Source of the DNA: Mesorhabditis belari
Lineage: Eukaryota; Nematoda; Chromadorea; Rhabditida; Rhabditidae
Length of the DNA stretch: 64,000 nt
Direction: 5' to 3'
NCBI GenBank assembly: GCA_958450365.1
Contig: CAUEEP010000883.1
Span: forward strand, 107,001-171,000
Shown in pieces: positions 55,501 to 64,000 of the stretch. The notes beneath the pieces are model-generated. The model was not told the origin of the DNA, ran no database searches, and saw only the letters and a program-made list of their open reading frames with translations. The stretch's first letter is position 1. The number at the start of each line of letters is the position of its first letter. The position numbers were made by a program, and so were the translations under genes.

Positions 55501-58500
55501 ATTGGAATAAAATAAGAACCGTATTGGAGCCGTATTGGAATAAAATAAGAACCGTATTGGAACCATATTGGAATAAAATAAGAACCGTATTGGAACCGTA
55601 TTGGAACAAAAGAGAAACCGTATAGGAATAAAATAGGAGCCGTATTGGAACAAAATAAGAACCGTATTGGAACCTTATTGGAACCGTATTAGATCAAAAT
55701 AGGAAGCGTATTGGAGCCGTATTAGATCAAAATAGGAAGCGTATTGGAACCGTATTGGAGCCGTATTAGATAAGCTTACTTTGAGCTTATTTCGACATTA
55801 CTCAAATTCTACTCTGAACAGAGAGGCAACGCAATTTGATTCATTTAACCAATACAGGGTGACCAAGAATTACCGCAACAACGTCATATTATTTTATGAG
55901 CCCCATTTCACTTTTTCCTTACCTGTTTTTATGGTTTTTGTGTATTTTTCTTATTTTATGGTATCTAACTTTCAATAAATTAGTATGGTTGTTTTCAGGA
56001 ATGGTGAAAGCGTCTCCACATCGACAATCGACCCTTGAGCTCAAGCCGCAGCGTGTTCAGGCGAGCGAGATCTCAAAGCGCCTGAATGTCCCCAGAAGCC
56101 TCGTTTCTTCAACCATTCAACGTTATGAAACTCTGGGCACAGTTTCTGATCGATCCAGGGATCTGATCGCCCTGGAAGGGGTGCAAAACGAACAGCGGTT
56201 ACTCCGGCTAATGTCAAGAAAGTGTGCGATCGTCTAAGATTAAACACTAACCAATCGGCTCGAGGAATGGCACAGACAATGGGTCACCCAGCTCACCCGA
56301 TCTTAACCCATTGGATTACTCAGTCTGAAGTGTTCTTGAAGCCAGGGCATGTGAAAGCGTGTATAATCAAGTTTTGAGAAGAAATCATAGCTTGGTTTTT
56401 AAGAAAATCACTGTGCAACTTTCTTTTTTTCGTTCTACGAACTTTCTTGAAAACCTAATAGCATCAATTCAACCTTGTCTACATTGAAACACAATTTTTA
56501 AAACCCACCAGCCGATGGGGTCAATGGACGAGGTTCGGGTAAAGGCGGAGCTCCACCCATTGGGCCTCTTGGCGGTCCTCCACCCTGATGCCCTCCTTGA
56601 TGTCCACTCTGATGGCCACTCTGATGTCCTTGTACTCCTAATAAACATTGTGATCAACTCAATAAAACCAATGAAAACAATGAAACCAATGAAATGAATT
56701 CTTTCGAGAACAAGCATATTGAGCATTTTTGAAATATTTCAACAAATGCTTAGTGATCTGCTTAGAAAGAAAGACAACAATTATGGAGGCCCAGTGGTTT
56801 TGATTAAATTTCCAAAAGATTTTGTTTTAGTACCTCTTTGTCCATCATTCCCATTCCCATGTGCATTTCTCGGTGGACCAGCTGGCATTCCGTTGAAATC
56901 TCCATCGATCGGTCGACTTTGCGGTGGTCGATTCGGTCGAGATCCTATTAAATTTATGCTTACTTTGACTGAAATCAAATATAAAGCAAAATGTCTGCTG
57001 AAATCTGCTCAAGAAAAGTTACCGTAATCCAGTTGCGCTAATTTCCGCCATTTTATTTGCGCAACTTGGGTCTTTTGCGCAACTCGCCATAACTTTCTTC
57101 TAAGTCGGTCAATCTTTATGATTTTGGTGTCATTTTGTTACAGTTGTTGAGATCTACAAAATGACAACAAAACCATAAAGATTGACCAACTTAGAAGAAA
57201 GTTATGGCGAGTTGCGCAAAAAATTTGGCGCAGACAGAAAAACAGACAGAAAGAAAGACAGACAGGCAGGCAGACAGACAGTAAGCGGGTTACTGTAGCT
57301 GCCACCGACCAAAATAAAACCAAAATCATAAAGATTGACCGGCTTCGAAGAAAGTTATGGCAAGTTGCGCAAATAAAATTGCGGAAATTAGTCTATCCCG
57401 AAATTTTTGTTTGATATGATGCAAATTTGTAAATAAATTCTCATTCTTAGAAGAGAAAGATAAACTGAGTGAATAGATTTGAAAATTTAACTATATACGA
57501 AACTTTTTGTGCTTTATCTTTTAACTATTGACATAAAGATAGATTTCTATAGAAGAAAAGGATCAAATCTGTTATTATTGAAAACTCGCTTCTTGAAATT
57601 TCTTAAAGAAAACTTTAAAAGACTTTAGACTACTTTAGAAGCATTTTTTAGAAAAAAGAAAGAAAGCTTTTCAATAAAAGAAAGCTTTTCCATAAAATAA
57701 ACCATTTGTCGATCGATTCATCGTTTCTAAAACGATCAATGAAGCTACAATACTTATTGTAGCTGAATACTGAATACCTACAATACTCTAGCTATTCAGT
57801 CAAGAATTGTATTCAGATTAAGGTATTCAGTTAAGATTAGCTGGATTATGGTATTTAGTCTAGATTAGGGTATTCAGTTAAGATTGGGATATTCAGTCTA
57901 GATTAGCTGGATTACGGCATCTTATCAATTTTGTAACAAAACTTTCTGCGAGCTTTATAGCTTTATGGCTCTATAGCTGGCTAGATCTAAAAGATTTTCA
58001 AAATTTTTTAAACATTATTCTTTTTCCATTGAACAAAACCAAACCATGTCCTCCTCGTCGTCCATTTTCTTGATGATTCTCCGGTATGATCATTGGTGGA
58101 ATTGCGCCGAAATCATCTAAACTTTAGCAAATTTATCAACTTTTAAAGATAATGTAAATTTAGTGCACTAGAAATGGTGGGTTTGAGCACAAGTACAAAT
58201 CTCACTAATAAAATTAAGCAGATTTTCAGACAAAAAGCAGACTAAAGCCTTAGTTTCAAGTTTTACTTGGTGAGAATATAAATGATTGGCTTACAAGGGA
58301 AAGGCAACAGCTGGCAACAGGCAACAAGCTGGCTTTTTTGACTTAAATCCAAGCCCATCTTATAGAATCGGTCTTGGGGATCGAGATCATGAGGCTCGAG
58401 ATCATGAGGCTCGAGATCATGAGGCTCGAGATCATGAGGCTCGAGATCATGAGGCTCGAGATCATGAGGCTCGAGATCATGAGGCTCGAGATCATGAGGC

Positions 58501-61500
58501 TCGAGATCATGAGGCTCGAGATCATGAGGCTCGAGATCATGAGGCTCGAGATCATGAGGCTCGAGATCATGAGGCTCGAGATCATGAGGCTCGAGATCAT
58601 GAGGCTCGAGATCATGAGGCTCGAGATCATGAGGCTCGAGATCATGAGGCTCGAGATCATGAGGATCCGTTTTTAGTTTTTGCAGAACGCAAGAATGCGA
58701 GATATTTAGCAATTACCTTAAATTTCGAGCGCTTTATGAGGCCTCACCCAACAACTGCTTTGATGGTCTAGTGGATAGTCTGCTAGACTACCGAACCTGC
58801 TGCAATTTTGCTCTCAAGTTCGAATCCTTCTCTTGCCCAACTTTTAAAAAACTGTTTCCTTACGTATTTGCATTGAATTATTGAATTATTTTAATGATAA
58901 TGATTCCTCTAGCTTAATTTGTTTGCTAAAAGGCACCTCTTTTTAAAGCCAGTTTCCGATCGCCAGTTTCCTTTCGATCAACCCAATTTTGGTATCATTC
59001 GATGAGGAAACACAAGGCTCAGTCAATGATACAAAAATTGAGCTGATCAAAAGCAAACTGGAGAATTGATTACGATAATTTTCTAAACAAACAAACAAAC
59101 ACCAAGCAAATTGATATATTTCTGTAAATTTAACAAATGAACACAAAAGCTGGAACAGCAGATAAAGCATTAGATAAGTATTGAATTGAAATTTAACAAT
59201 GAAATTGAACAAACTAATATTTGTTGCAATTTTGCTACAATTTTGCTACAATTTTGCTCTCAAGTTCGAATCCTTCTCTCGCCAAACTTTTAAAAAAATT
59301 CCTTACTGAAAGCTACACTACTGGACAATGAAATATGATATTTGAAATACGATCGTCACTTTCGCGCGTCTGTAACTCCCTTGTCTTTACCGTATTTCTA
59401 AATATTAATATTACCATTGTGTAGCCCTTGAAAAGAGCTTTCAGAAAATGTTTAACACTAATAGTTTAAACTCAAATACAAGGGAGTTACAGACGCGCGA
59501 AAGTGACGATCGTTTTTGCAAATATCATATTTCATTGTCCAGTGCTGTATATATACCTAACAGCCAAAAATTAAGGGAAAAATTGATCCCAAAAATTTGA
59601 GCATAGTGGCCCGTCTGTAACTCCCTTGTCTTTGAGTTTAAACTATTAGTGTTAAACATTTTCTGAAAGCTCTTTTCAAGGGCTACACAATGGTAATATT
59701 AATATTTTAGAAATACGGTAAAGAAAAGGGAGTTACAGACGCGCGAAAGTGACGATCGTTTTTGCAAATATGATATTTCATTGTCCAGTAGTGTACATCT
59801 CTGGTTCCAGTGTTTCTCATAAACATTTCAATTTGTCCATCAAATTCAACTCTATTATCCATTGCGAAAATCTAGGAAAATAGTTTTTTAAAAGTAAAAA
59901 TTTGTCGAGATTGGGACTCGAACTTGGAGGACAAAGCTGTAGCAGGTTCGGTAGTCTAGCAGACTAACCACTAGACTACCACTAGACTACGAACTTGTCC
60001 ACAAAGCGTGTGACAGCCTCTTAACGAAGCCAAATAGATATCTCCCGTTTTGCAAAAACTAAAAACGGATTGGCCGACTTAAAAACTGAATTTGGTCTCG
60101 AGTCAAAAAAACAGCTTGACTCAGTGCCTTTCCCTTATTAGTATTGTCTCGATAATCCCAACCAATCATCCCGTCATCTCCATTATTCTCGACTTTTCTC
60201 GAGTTGAACGTTTGTGGCCCCATCGGGCATCCATTACCACCATTGCCCACGATTTCCTCTGAATTCTTTCGTTTCAAGATTTTAGATCAACTCTCGTTCA
60301 AAACTTTTAACATTTTCAAACTTAGCTTTCATTTTTAAGATTAAATGTTTCAAACTACTCAGTGTAAACGATGAAAGAGTGCGATTAATCGATACGGGAT
60401 AGCTCTCCTTTTTCTAATTTCCCCAAAATTCCCTTACTGTTTGCATACGGGCAACCATTTCCCATTCCTTGGCCATTATTATTTTGATTGTTCCCAAATG
60501 GACATCCGTTCCCGATTTCCAGTCCCTTTTGCTGATTCCCGCATCCATTGTTTTTCATATTTGAGATTTGATCGATTCTAAAGTTTGCTTTCCATTATGC
60601 GATTAAAGTTCGCCGTGACTACAGTAACCCGCTTACTGTCTTTCTGTCTGTCTGTCTGTCTATCTGTCTGTCTTTCTGTCTGCGCCAAATTTTTTGCGCA
60701 ACTCGCCATAACTTTCTTCTAAGTTGGTCAATCTTTATGATTTTGATGTCATTTTGTTGCACTTATTGAGATCTACAAAGTTTGATTTCCATTATGCGAT
60801 TAAAGTTCGCGGTGGCTACGGTAATGGCTACATAATGGAAATCAAACTTTGTAGATCTCAACAAGTGTAACAAAATGCCATCAAAATCATAAAGATTCGC
60901 TCACTTAGAAGAAAGTTATGGCGAGTTGTGCAAAAAATCAGACAGACAGCAAGCGGGTTACTGTAGTTGCCATTGAAAACGCAAAAATTTGGCGCAAAGT
61001 GGCCACCCGCCGTAGTTTTTGGTTAAATCAAGCCTCGTAGTTAGTGTTTTTTTTGAAACAATGTGCGTGTTTCAAAAATAGATGGACCAAAGCAGCAAAA
61101 ATCAGACTAATTCTTGTTGATGAACAATTTTGGTGTCATTTTGTTACACTTGTCGAGATCTACAAAATGACACCAAAATCATAAAGATTGGTTCACTTAG
61201 AAGAAAGTTATGGCGAGTTGCGCAGATAACCCAATTTGAAATTAGCCTACGCCTACGCAACTCGCCATAACTTTCTTCTAAGTCAACCAATCTTTATGAT
61301 TTTGGTGTCATTTTGTTGCACTTGTTGAGATCTACAAAATGACACCAAAATCATAAAGATTGACCGACTTAGAAGAAAGTTATGGCGCAAAAAAACTTAG
61401 TTGCGCAAAGTAACCCACGCCATTAAAGTATTATCTAATCTAGAAAAGGTCTTAATTTGAAACTTGAACATTTTCCATGTGTGGTTTGATAAATTTGACT

Positions 61501-63714
61501 TAATTCTACGCATAAAGAGACAATAAGAAAACAATTTTTCACAATTTACACATTTTAACAGCCAAATACAATTAGCCAAACATTTTCGTTATTGGTTTTA
61601 ATTTCTGAGACAAAAACAACAGTAAAATAGGATTGCTGATTGCAATTTTCAAAATAAACGTTTCAAGTTAGGCGCTATTCACTCAAAAGTCTACTACATT
61701 TTTTTCTTAAATCCAACTTCCACTCACCCATATGGACACCCTCCACAATTATTCATCATTTGTTGACATCCGCAGCAATTCATTTGTTGTTGACATCCGT
61801 TCCCGCATCCAATCATTCCACCATCATTTTGTTGCATCTCTCCATTCCCGTTATTCCCATTTCCTCCATTTCCTCCATTTCCTCCATTTCCTCCATTTCC
61901 CATCTCACATTTGAAACCTAAAAGGATTAAAACTTAAATCTATTTGATTTAAAGGCTAATTTTTCGAAATTTAAACACAATATGCAAAAAAAAACTCTCA
62001 AAATTCAAATAGATTTAAGTTTTAGTCATGTTAAACTGATGAAACTGATGAAAAAACGATTCGAGTAGTTTTTGTCGTGTTAAAAACTAGTGTTTCAAAA
62101 TACTTAATTACAATGGCTTCATAAAGATCTCAGTTTTTTTTTGTCCATGCTATAGTCTTGTTTTTTTTCTTTAACAGCTTCCACGCTTAAAAATGTATTC
62201 TACAATTGCAATTTCTATAATAAAAAACATTGCAACAATTCAAGTCCATTTAGTTAAAGGAATTCAAAATTCGCGAGTTTAAACGATGGTTTTTCAAAGT
62301 ATTTGAGTTAAAAGATGAACTAGATAGATGAATTGATTGTTTAATATAAGTCGTCTCTGGTGGCTGTCTCTGGAATTAGAGATCCGGGTTCGATCCCGCC
62401 TCTCGGTGAATTGATTCATGGCCCAGGTTCTCAATGCGAGAAGCCTATTCAGCCGTCTTCGCTTTCTCTTCACCACTAGAACAAGTTAGCGTATTTTCTC
62501 TAATAGTAGTGCACCATGAGCGTCGCCTAAATTGCTCGAAATCTCGAGAACCGCTTATCGGAACCTATCGATGTGCGGTCGGAAAATGTAGCTGACGATG
62601 AGATCTAGTGGGGGATTAGAGGGATGAGCTTCTGCAAAAGCTTTGAAACCGTAAAATCCTCACCAACTCGGCTCAGTGAGGTGCACTACTATTAGAGAGA
62701 ATACGGTATCTAGAGATCGTCCAATAAGAGTAGGGATTAGGGAGCCACCCGAAATGTAGGCGTGGGTTAAGTTAAGATCTAACCTAGAGAAAGAGGACAA
62801 GCCTTAGAAGACGCTTTAGAGAAACACATTGCAATGCATTGCCCTAATCAAAATCACACCAACCAGGTCCCCGATTGTGTTGTGGTGCTCGTCGAGTATT
62901 TCCTGTGTTCTCGTGAATTTCGGGCTGTTGCTCAAACTCTCGTTCATCACCTTAAATCAAGTTTTATTCTTGAGATTCATTTGTACATTATTAGTGCTCA
63001 ATACTGTTGCGAAAAGGGTTCAATTTGAAGCTTTTCATTTTCAAAAGCAAACACGTATCCGATTTCATACCTTAAACAATCTCAAACACTCACCATTTAC
63101 GATAATTCCGTGCTCATTCGGATAATGATGTGAGTTTTGGTGATGTTCGTCATTTCGTTCTTGTCGCTCTCCCGAGAACTCGACATTGCGGGGCCTTGCT
63201 GCAAAAATCGGTGGCATTCCGGAAGAGGATGAGGGGAGATCCGGCGAGTCGGAGTCTTCCAGTTCGGTGTCTGAAATTGAATGATACATTGTGTACATTG
63301 TGTTCCTTTAGGTACATTGTGCTCCTCTAGCTTAATTTGTTTGCTAAAAGGCACCTCTTTTTAAAACTACCGTAATCCGACCGCCAGTTTCCTTTCGATC
63401 AACCCAATTTTGGTATCATTCGATGAGGAAACACAAGGCTCAATCAATGATACAAAAATTGAGCTGATCAAAAGCAAACTGGAGAATGGATTACGATAGT
63501 TTTCTAAACAAACACCAAGCAAATCGAAACTTTTAAGAAAACAGTCTTACCTAGTTGAGCTTAAGCGGTTAATCAGTATAATAAAACAATAGTTATTACC
63601 AAATAGAATTCAAATCCTTATTACCCTGATCACTGAGTATTCCACCGTAAGGTCCCGGCCGGGGTCGCATCGGTCGAGGCACCAATGGACGAGGTTGAGG
63701 AATTGGGGGTAAAC
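52555..63714 (-). CDS. Gly/Asn/Gln/Pro-rich protein with lustrin-type C-terminal cysteine module (5' partial)
   Basis: Twelve exons in coding order: 63625-63714, 63094-63270, 61728-61917, 60438-60577, 60163-60258, 58045-58116, 56834-56944, 56509-56637, 55140-55211, 54905-55054, 54441-54532, 52555-52656; 1421 nt, 472 aa plus TAG, all phases consistent; the start lies beyond base 64000. The body is low complexity: Pro/Arg-rich ([14 protein letters not shown]), an acidic/Ser/His stretch, then GGN repeats with Cys ([15 protein letters not shown]), then Gly/His repeats ([18 protein letters not shown]). The last two exons encode CPNG..., [16 protein letters not shown] and a terminal CC, the spacing of a lustrin-type cysteine-rich repeat found in extracellular matrix proteins. 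Another frame of the last exon is also open (to 52478) but breaks the phase chain, so it was not used. No function is known to me; an extracellular matrix role is inferred. Confidence 0.72.
53918..54354. mobile_element. Partial copy of the TTGGGTTGTCCAG MITE
   Basis: Matches the right half of the element at 33094-35246, including the terminal CTGGACAACCCAA, but lacks the left arm. It is interrupted at 53997-54278 by a different MITE. It lies in the last intron region of the lustrin-like gene. Confidence 0.75.
53997..54278. mobile_element. Palindromic MITE, TACCGTAAATACTGTAATAG family
   Basis: Inverted ends TACCGTAAATACTGTAATAG, inserted at a TA inside another MITE; the uninterrupted version of the site is visible near 35160. 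Close to the copy at 17146-17415. Confidence 0.85.
55361..55432. mobile_element. Minimal hairpin MITE, TAGTCGACGCTCGATAGTAA arms
   Basis: About 70 bases: 28-base inverted arms around a short loop, flanked by TA. The ends (AGTCGACGCTCGATA) resemble pogo-type termini. Confidence 0.8.
55480..55770. repeat. 14-base-based minisatellite (GAACCGTATTGGAA)
   Basis: About 20 units of GAACCGTATTGGA, interspersed with ATAAAATAA spacers. Confidence 0.88.
56000..56260 (+). pseudogene. Tc1/mariner transposase N-terminal fragment
   Basis: Encodes [20 protein letters not shown] then [13 protein letters not shown], a helix-turn-helix, followed after a frame break by [20 protein letters not shown]. Catalytic part absent. 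Confidence 0.8.
57030..57780. mobile_element. Large dispersed element, inverted relative to 46258-47170
   Basis: Shares the CATAACTTTCTTCTAAGT arms, a CAGACAGACAGTAAGCGGGT tract and the central AAACCATTTGTCGATCGATT region. Intron of the lustrin-like gene. Confidence 0.75.
58378..58666. repeat. 15-base near-perfect minisatellite (CGAGATCATGAGGCT)
   Basis: Nineteen units with essentially no variation until the last. Because the unit is a multiple of three and lacks stops, several frames on both strands stay open; no splice or family evidence supports coding. Intron of the lustrin-like gene. Confidence 0.95.
58762..58840 (+). ncRNA. tRNA-like element, copy 1
   Basis: Box A TGGTCTAGTGGATAG and box B AGTTCGAATCC at tRNA-like spacing; shares AGTCTGCTAGACTACCGAAC with copy 2. 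Stems poor, so probably a tRNA-derived repeat. Confidence 0.45.
58951..59072. mobile_element. Short MITE, GCCAGTTTCCTTTCGATCAA family
   Basis: Shares GCCAGTTTCCTTTCGATCAA...CAATGATACAAAAATTGAGC with the copy at 63369-63503; the left end is decayed. Confidence 0.7.
59319..59797. mobile_element. Two adjacent palindromic MITEs, CACTACTGGACAATGAAATA ends
   Basis: The copy at 59319-59547 has both ends; the second (about 59600-59797) is in opposite internal order and lacks one end. Both contain AAGGGAGTTACAGACGCGCG. Intron of the lustrin-like gene. Confidence 0.85.
59900..59992 (-). ncRNA. tRNA-like element, copy 2
   Basis: Minus-strand TAGTCTAGTGGTTAG, then AGTCTGCTAGACTACCGAAC and AAGTTCGAGTCCC. 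Same family as 58762-58840, opposite strand; part of the 5' portion is duplicated in tandem. Confidence 0.45.
60600..61392. mobile_element. Two to three palindromic copies of the CATAACTTTCTTCTAAGT family
   Basis: Copies at 60618-60985, 61122-61225 and 61255-61388, the last an almost perfect 130-base hairpin. 60960-61125 also matches 47110-47280 (GGCGCAAAGT...CAATGTGCGTGTTTCAAAAA). Intron of the lustrin-like gene. Confidence 0.8.
62343..62410 (+). ncRNA. tRNA-like remnant
   Basis: Perfect box B GGGTTCGATCCCG, with TGGTGGCTGTC upstream as a weak box A. T-stem pairing fails. Intron of the lustrin-like gene. Confidence 0.3.
62488..62709. mobile_element. MITE, CGTATTTTCTCTAATAGTAG family
   Basis: Ends GCGTATTTTCTCTAATAGTA and complement; core GAACCTATCGATGTGCGGTC. 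Intron of the lustrin-like gene. Confidence 0.85.
63369..63503. mobile_element. Short MITE, TACCGTAATCCGACCGCCAG ends
   Basis: Ends TACCGTAATCCGACCGCCAG and AATGGATTACGATA, inner arms complementary. The preceding 50 bases (about 63315-63365) also match 58908-58950, so a larger unit was duplicated. Confidence 0.75.
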
Positions 63715-63784
63715 CTGAAATTTTGATCTTCATATAACTTATGTACGAAAATTATTGAATAATGGAATGAAAACGAGCACAAAT

Positions 63785-63950
63785 GCCTGACTGGCTGGCT
63801 GGCTGGCTGACTGGCTAAGAAGCCTGACTGGCTGACTGGCTAAGAAGCCTGACTGGCTGACTGGCTAAGAAGCCTGACTGGCTGACTGGGTAAGAAGCCT
63901 GACTGGCTGACTGGCTAAGACGCCTGACTGGCTGACTGGCTAAGAGCTGA
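63785..63950. repeat. 25-base minisatellite (GCCTGACTGGCTGACTGGCT)
   Basis: About six units (plus AAGAA spacer). It lies just upstream of the first visible exon of the lustrin-like gene. Confidence 0.9.
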
Positions 63951-64000
63951 CTGTGTACGAGGTAGAGTTCCTCTAGAGTAATGCGTTTTTTAGAATGCAT

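Larger units (their letters stand above)
55433..56340 (+). mobile_element. Decayed Tc1/mariner element with duplicated left end
   Basis: The left terminal sequence CAGGGTGACCAAGAATTAT occurs at 55433 and again at 55855, separated by a minisatellite. The second is followed by a transposase N-terminus. No right end was found. Confidence 0.7.

Noticed and set aside
58263..58771. Long overlapping ORFs of 100-161 codons on both strands
   Set aside because: They come from a stop-free 15-base minisatellite, are open in several frames, have no family motif and lie in an intron of the lustrin-like gene.
48781..63714. Operon of the lustrin-like gene and the kinase
   Set aside because: The stop-to-start gap is about 455 bases with an AATAAA in it, larger than the usual 100-base nematode operon gap, and no spliced-leader site evidence is visible.

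Overview
The window is AT-rich DNA from a nematode, most likely a rhabditid. The evidence is short introns ending in TTTTCAG, TTTTAG or CTAG, an interstitial (TTAGGC)n array (35881-35972), Tc3-, Tc1- and mariner-type transposons, and gene families typical of nematodes. Almost every real exon is 50-190 bases long, so the genes had to be rebuilt exon by exon from splice signals and protein-family motifs. Five host genes were found, all on the minus strand. In each, the reading-frame phases of consecutive exons agree and the total length fits whole codons.

Layout: (1) 94-6477, a bestrophin anion channel, 10 exons, 3' end outside the window. (2) 12166-17061, a small secreted protein with MIG-18-like fibronectin-I-type cysteine repeats, 6 exons, 220 aa. 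(3) 22841-35502, a secreted Pro/Gln-rich protein with a basic N-terminus and a cysteine-rich C-terminus, 17 exons, 540 aa, family not recognised. (4) 48781-52100, a Fer/Fps-like SH2 + tyrosine kinase protein, 14 exons, 417 aa, complete. (5) 52555-63714, a Gly/Asn/Gln/Pro-rich protein ending in a lustrin-type cysteine module, at least 12 exons, 5' end outside the window. Genes 2, 3 and 5 look extracellular or cuticular, gene 1 is a membrane channel and gene 4 is cytoplasmic. There is no evidence that they form one pathway.

The introns and the 5-13 kb intergenic gaps are filled with mobile DNA: a near-intact Tc3-like element (33165-34744) nested in a MITE, a mariner family seen at three stages of decay, deleted Tc1 and mariner elements carrying internal minisatellites, at least eight palindromic MITE families, a reverse-transcriptase fragment, tRNA-like elements and about a dozen minisatellites.

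The most unusual signals are: a sequence at about 15170-15770 that joins the two flanks of the kinase gene with the whole gene missing; an inverted duplication carrying one exon of gene 2, one copy of which serves as an empty site for a Tc1-type insertion; and same-phase exon series in genes 3 and 5 that suggest growth by exon duplication. No CRISPR array, bacterial operon, rRNA or convincing functional tRNA gene was seen.
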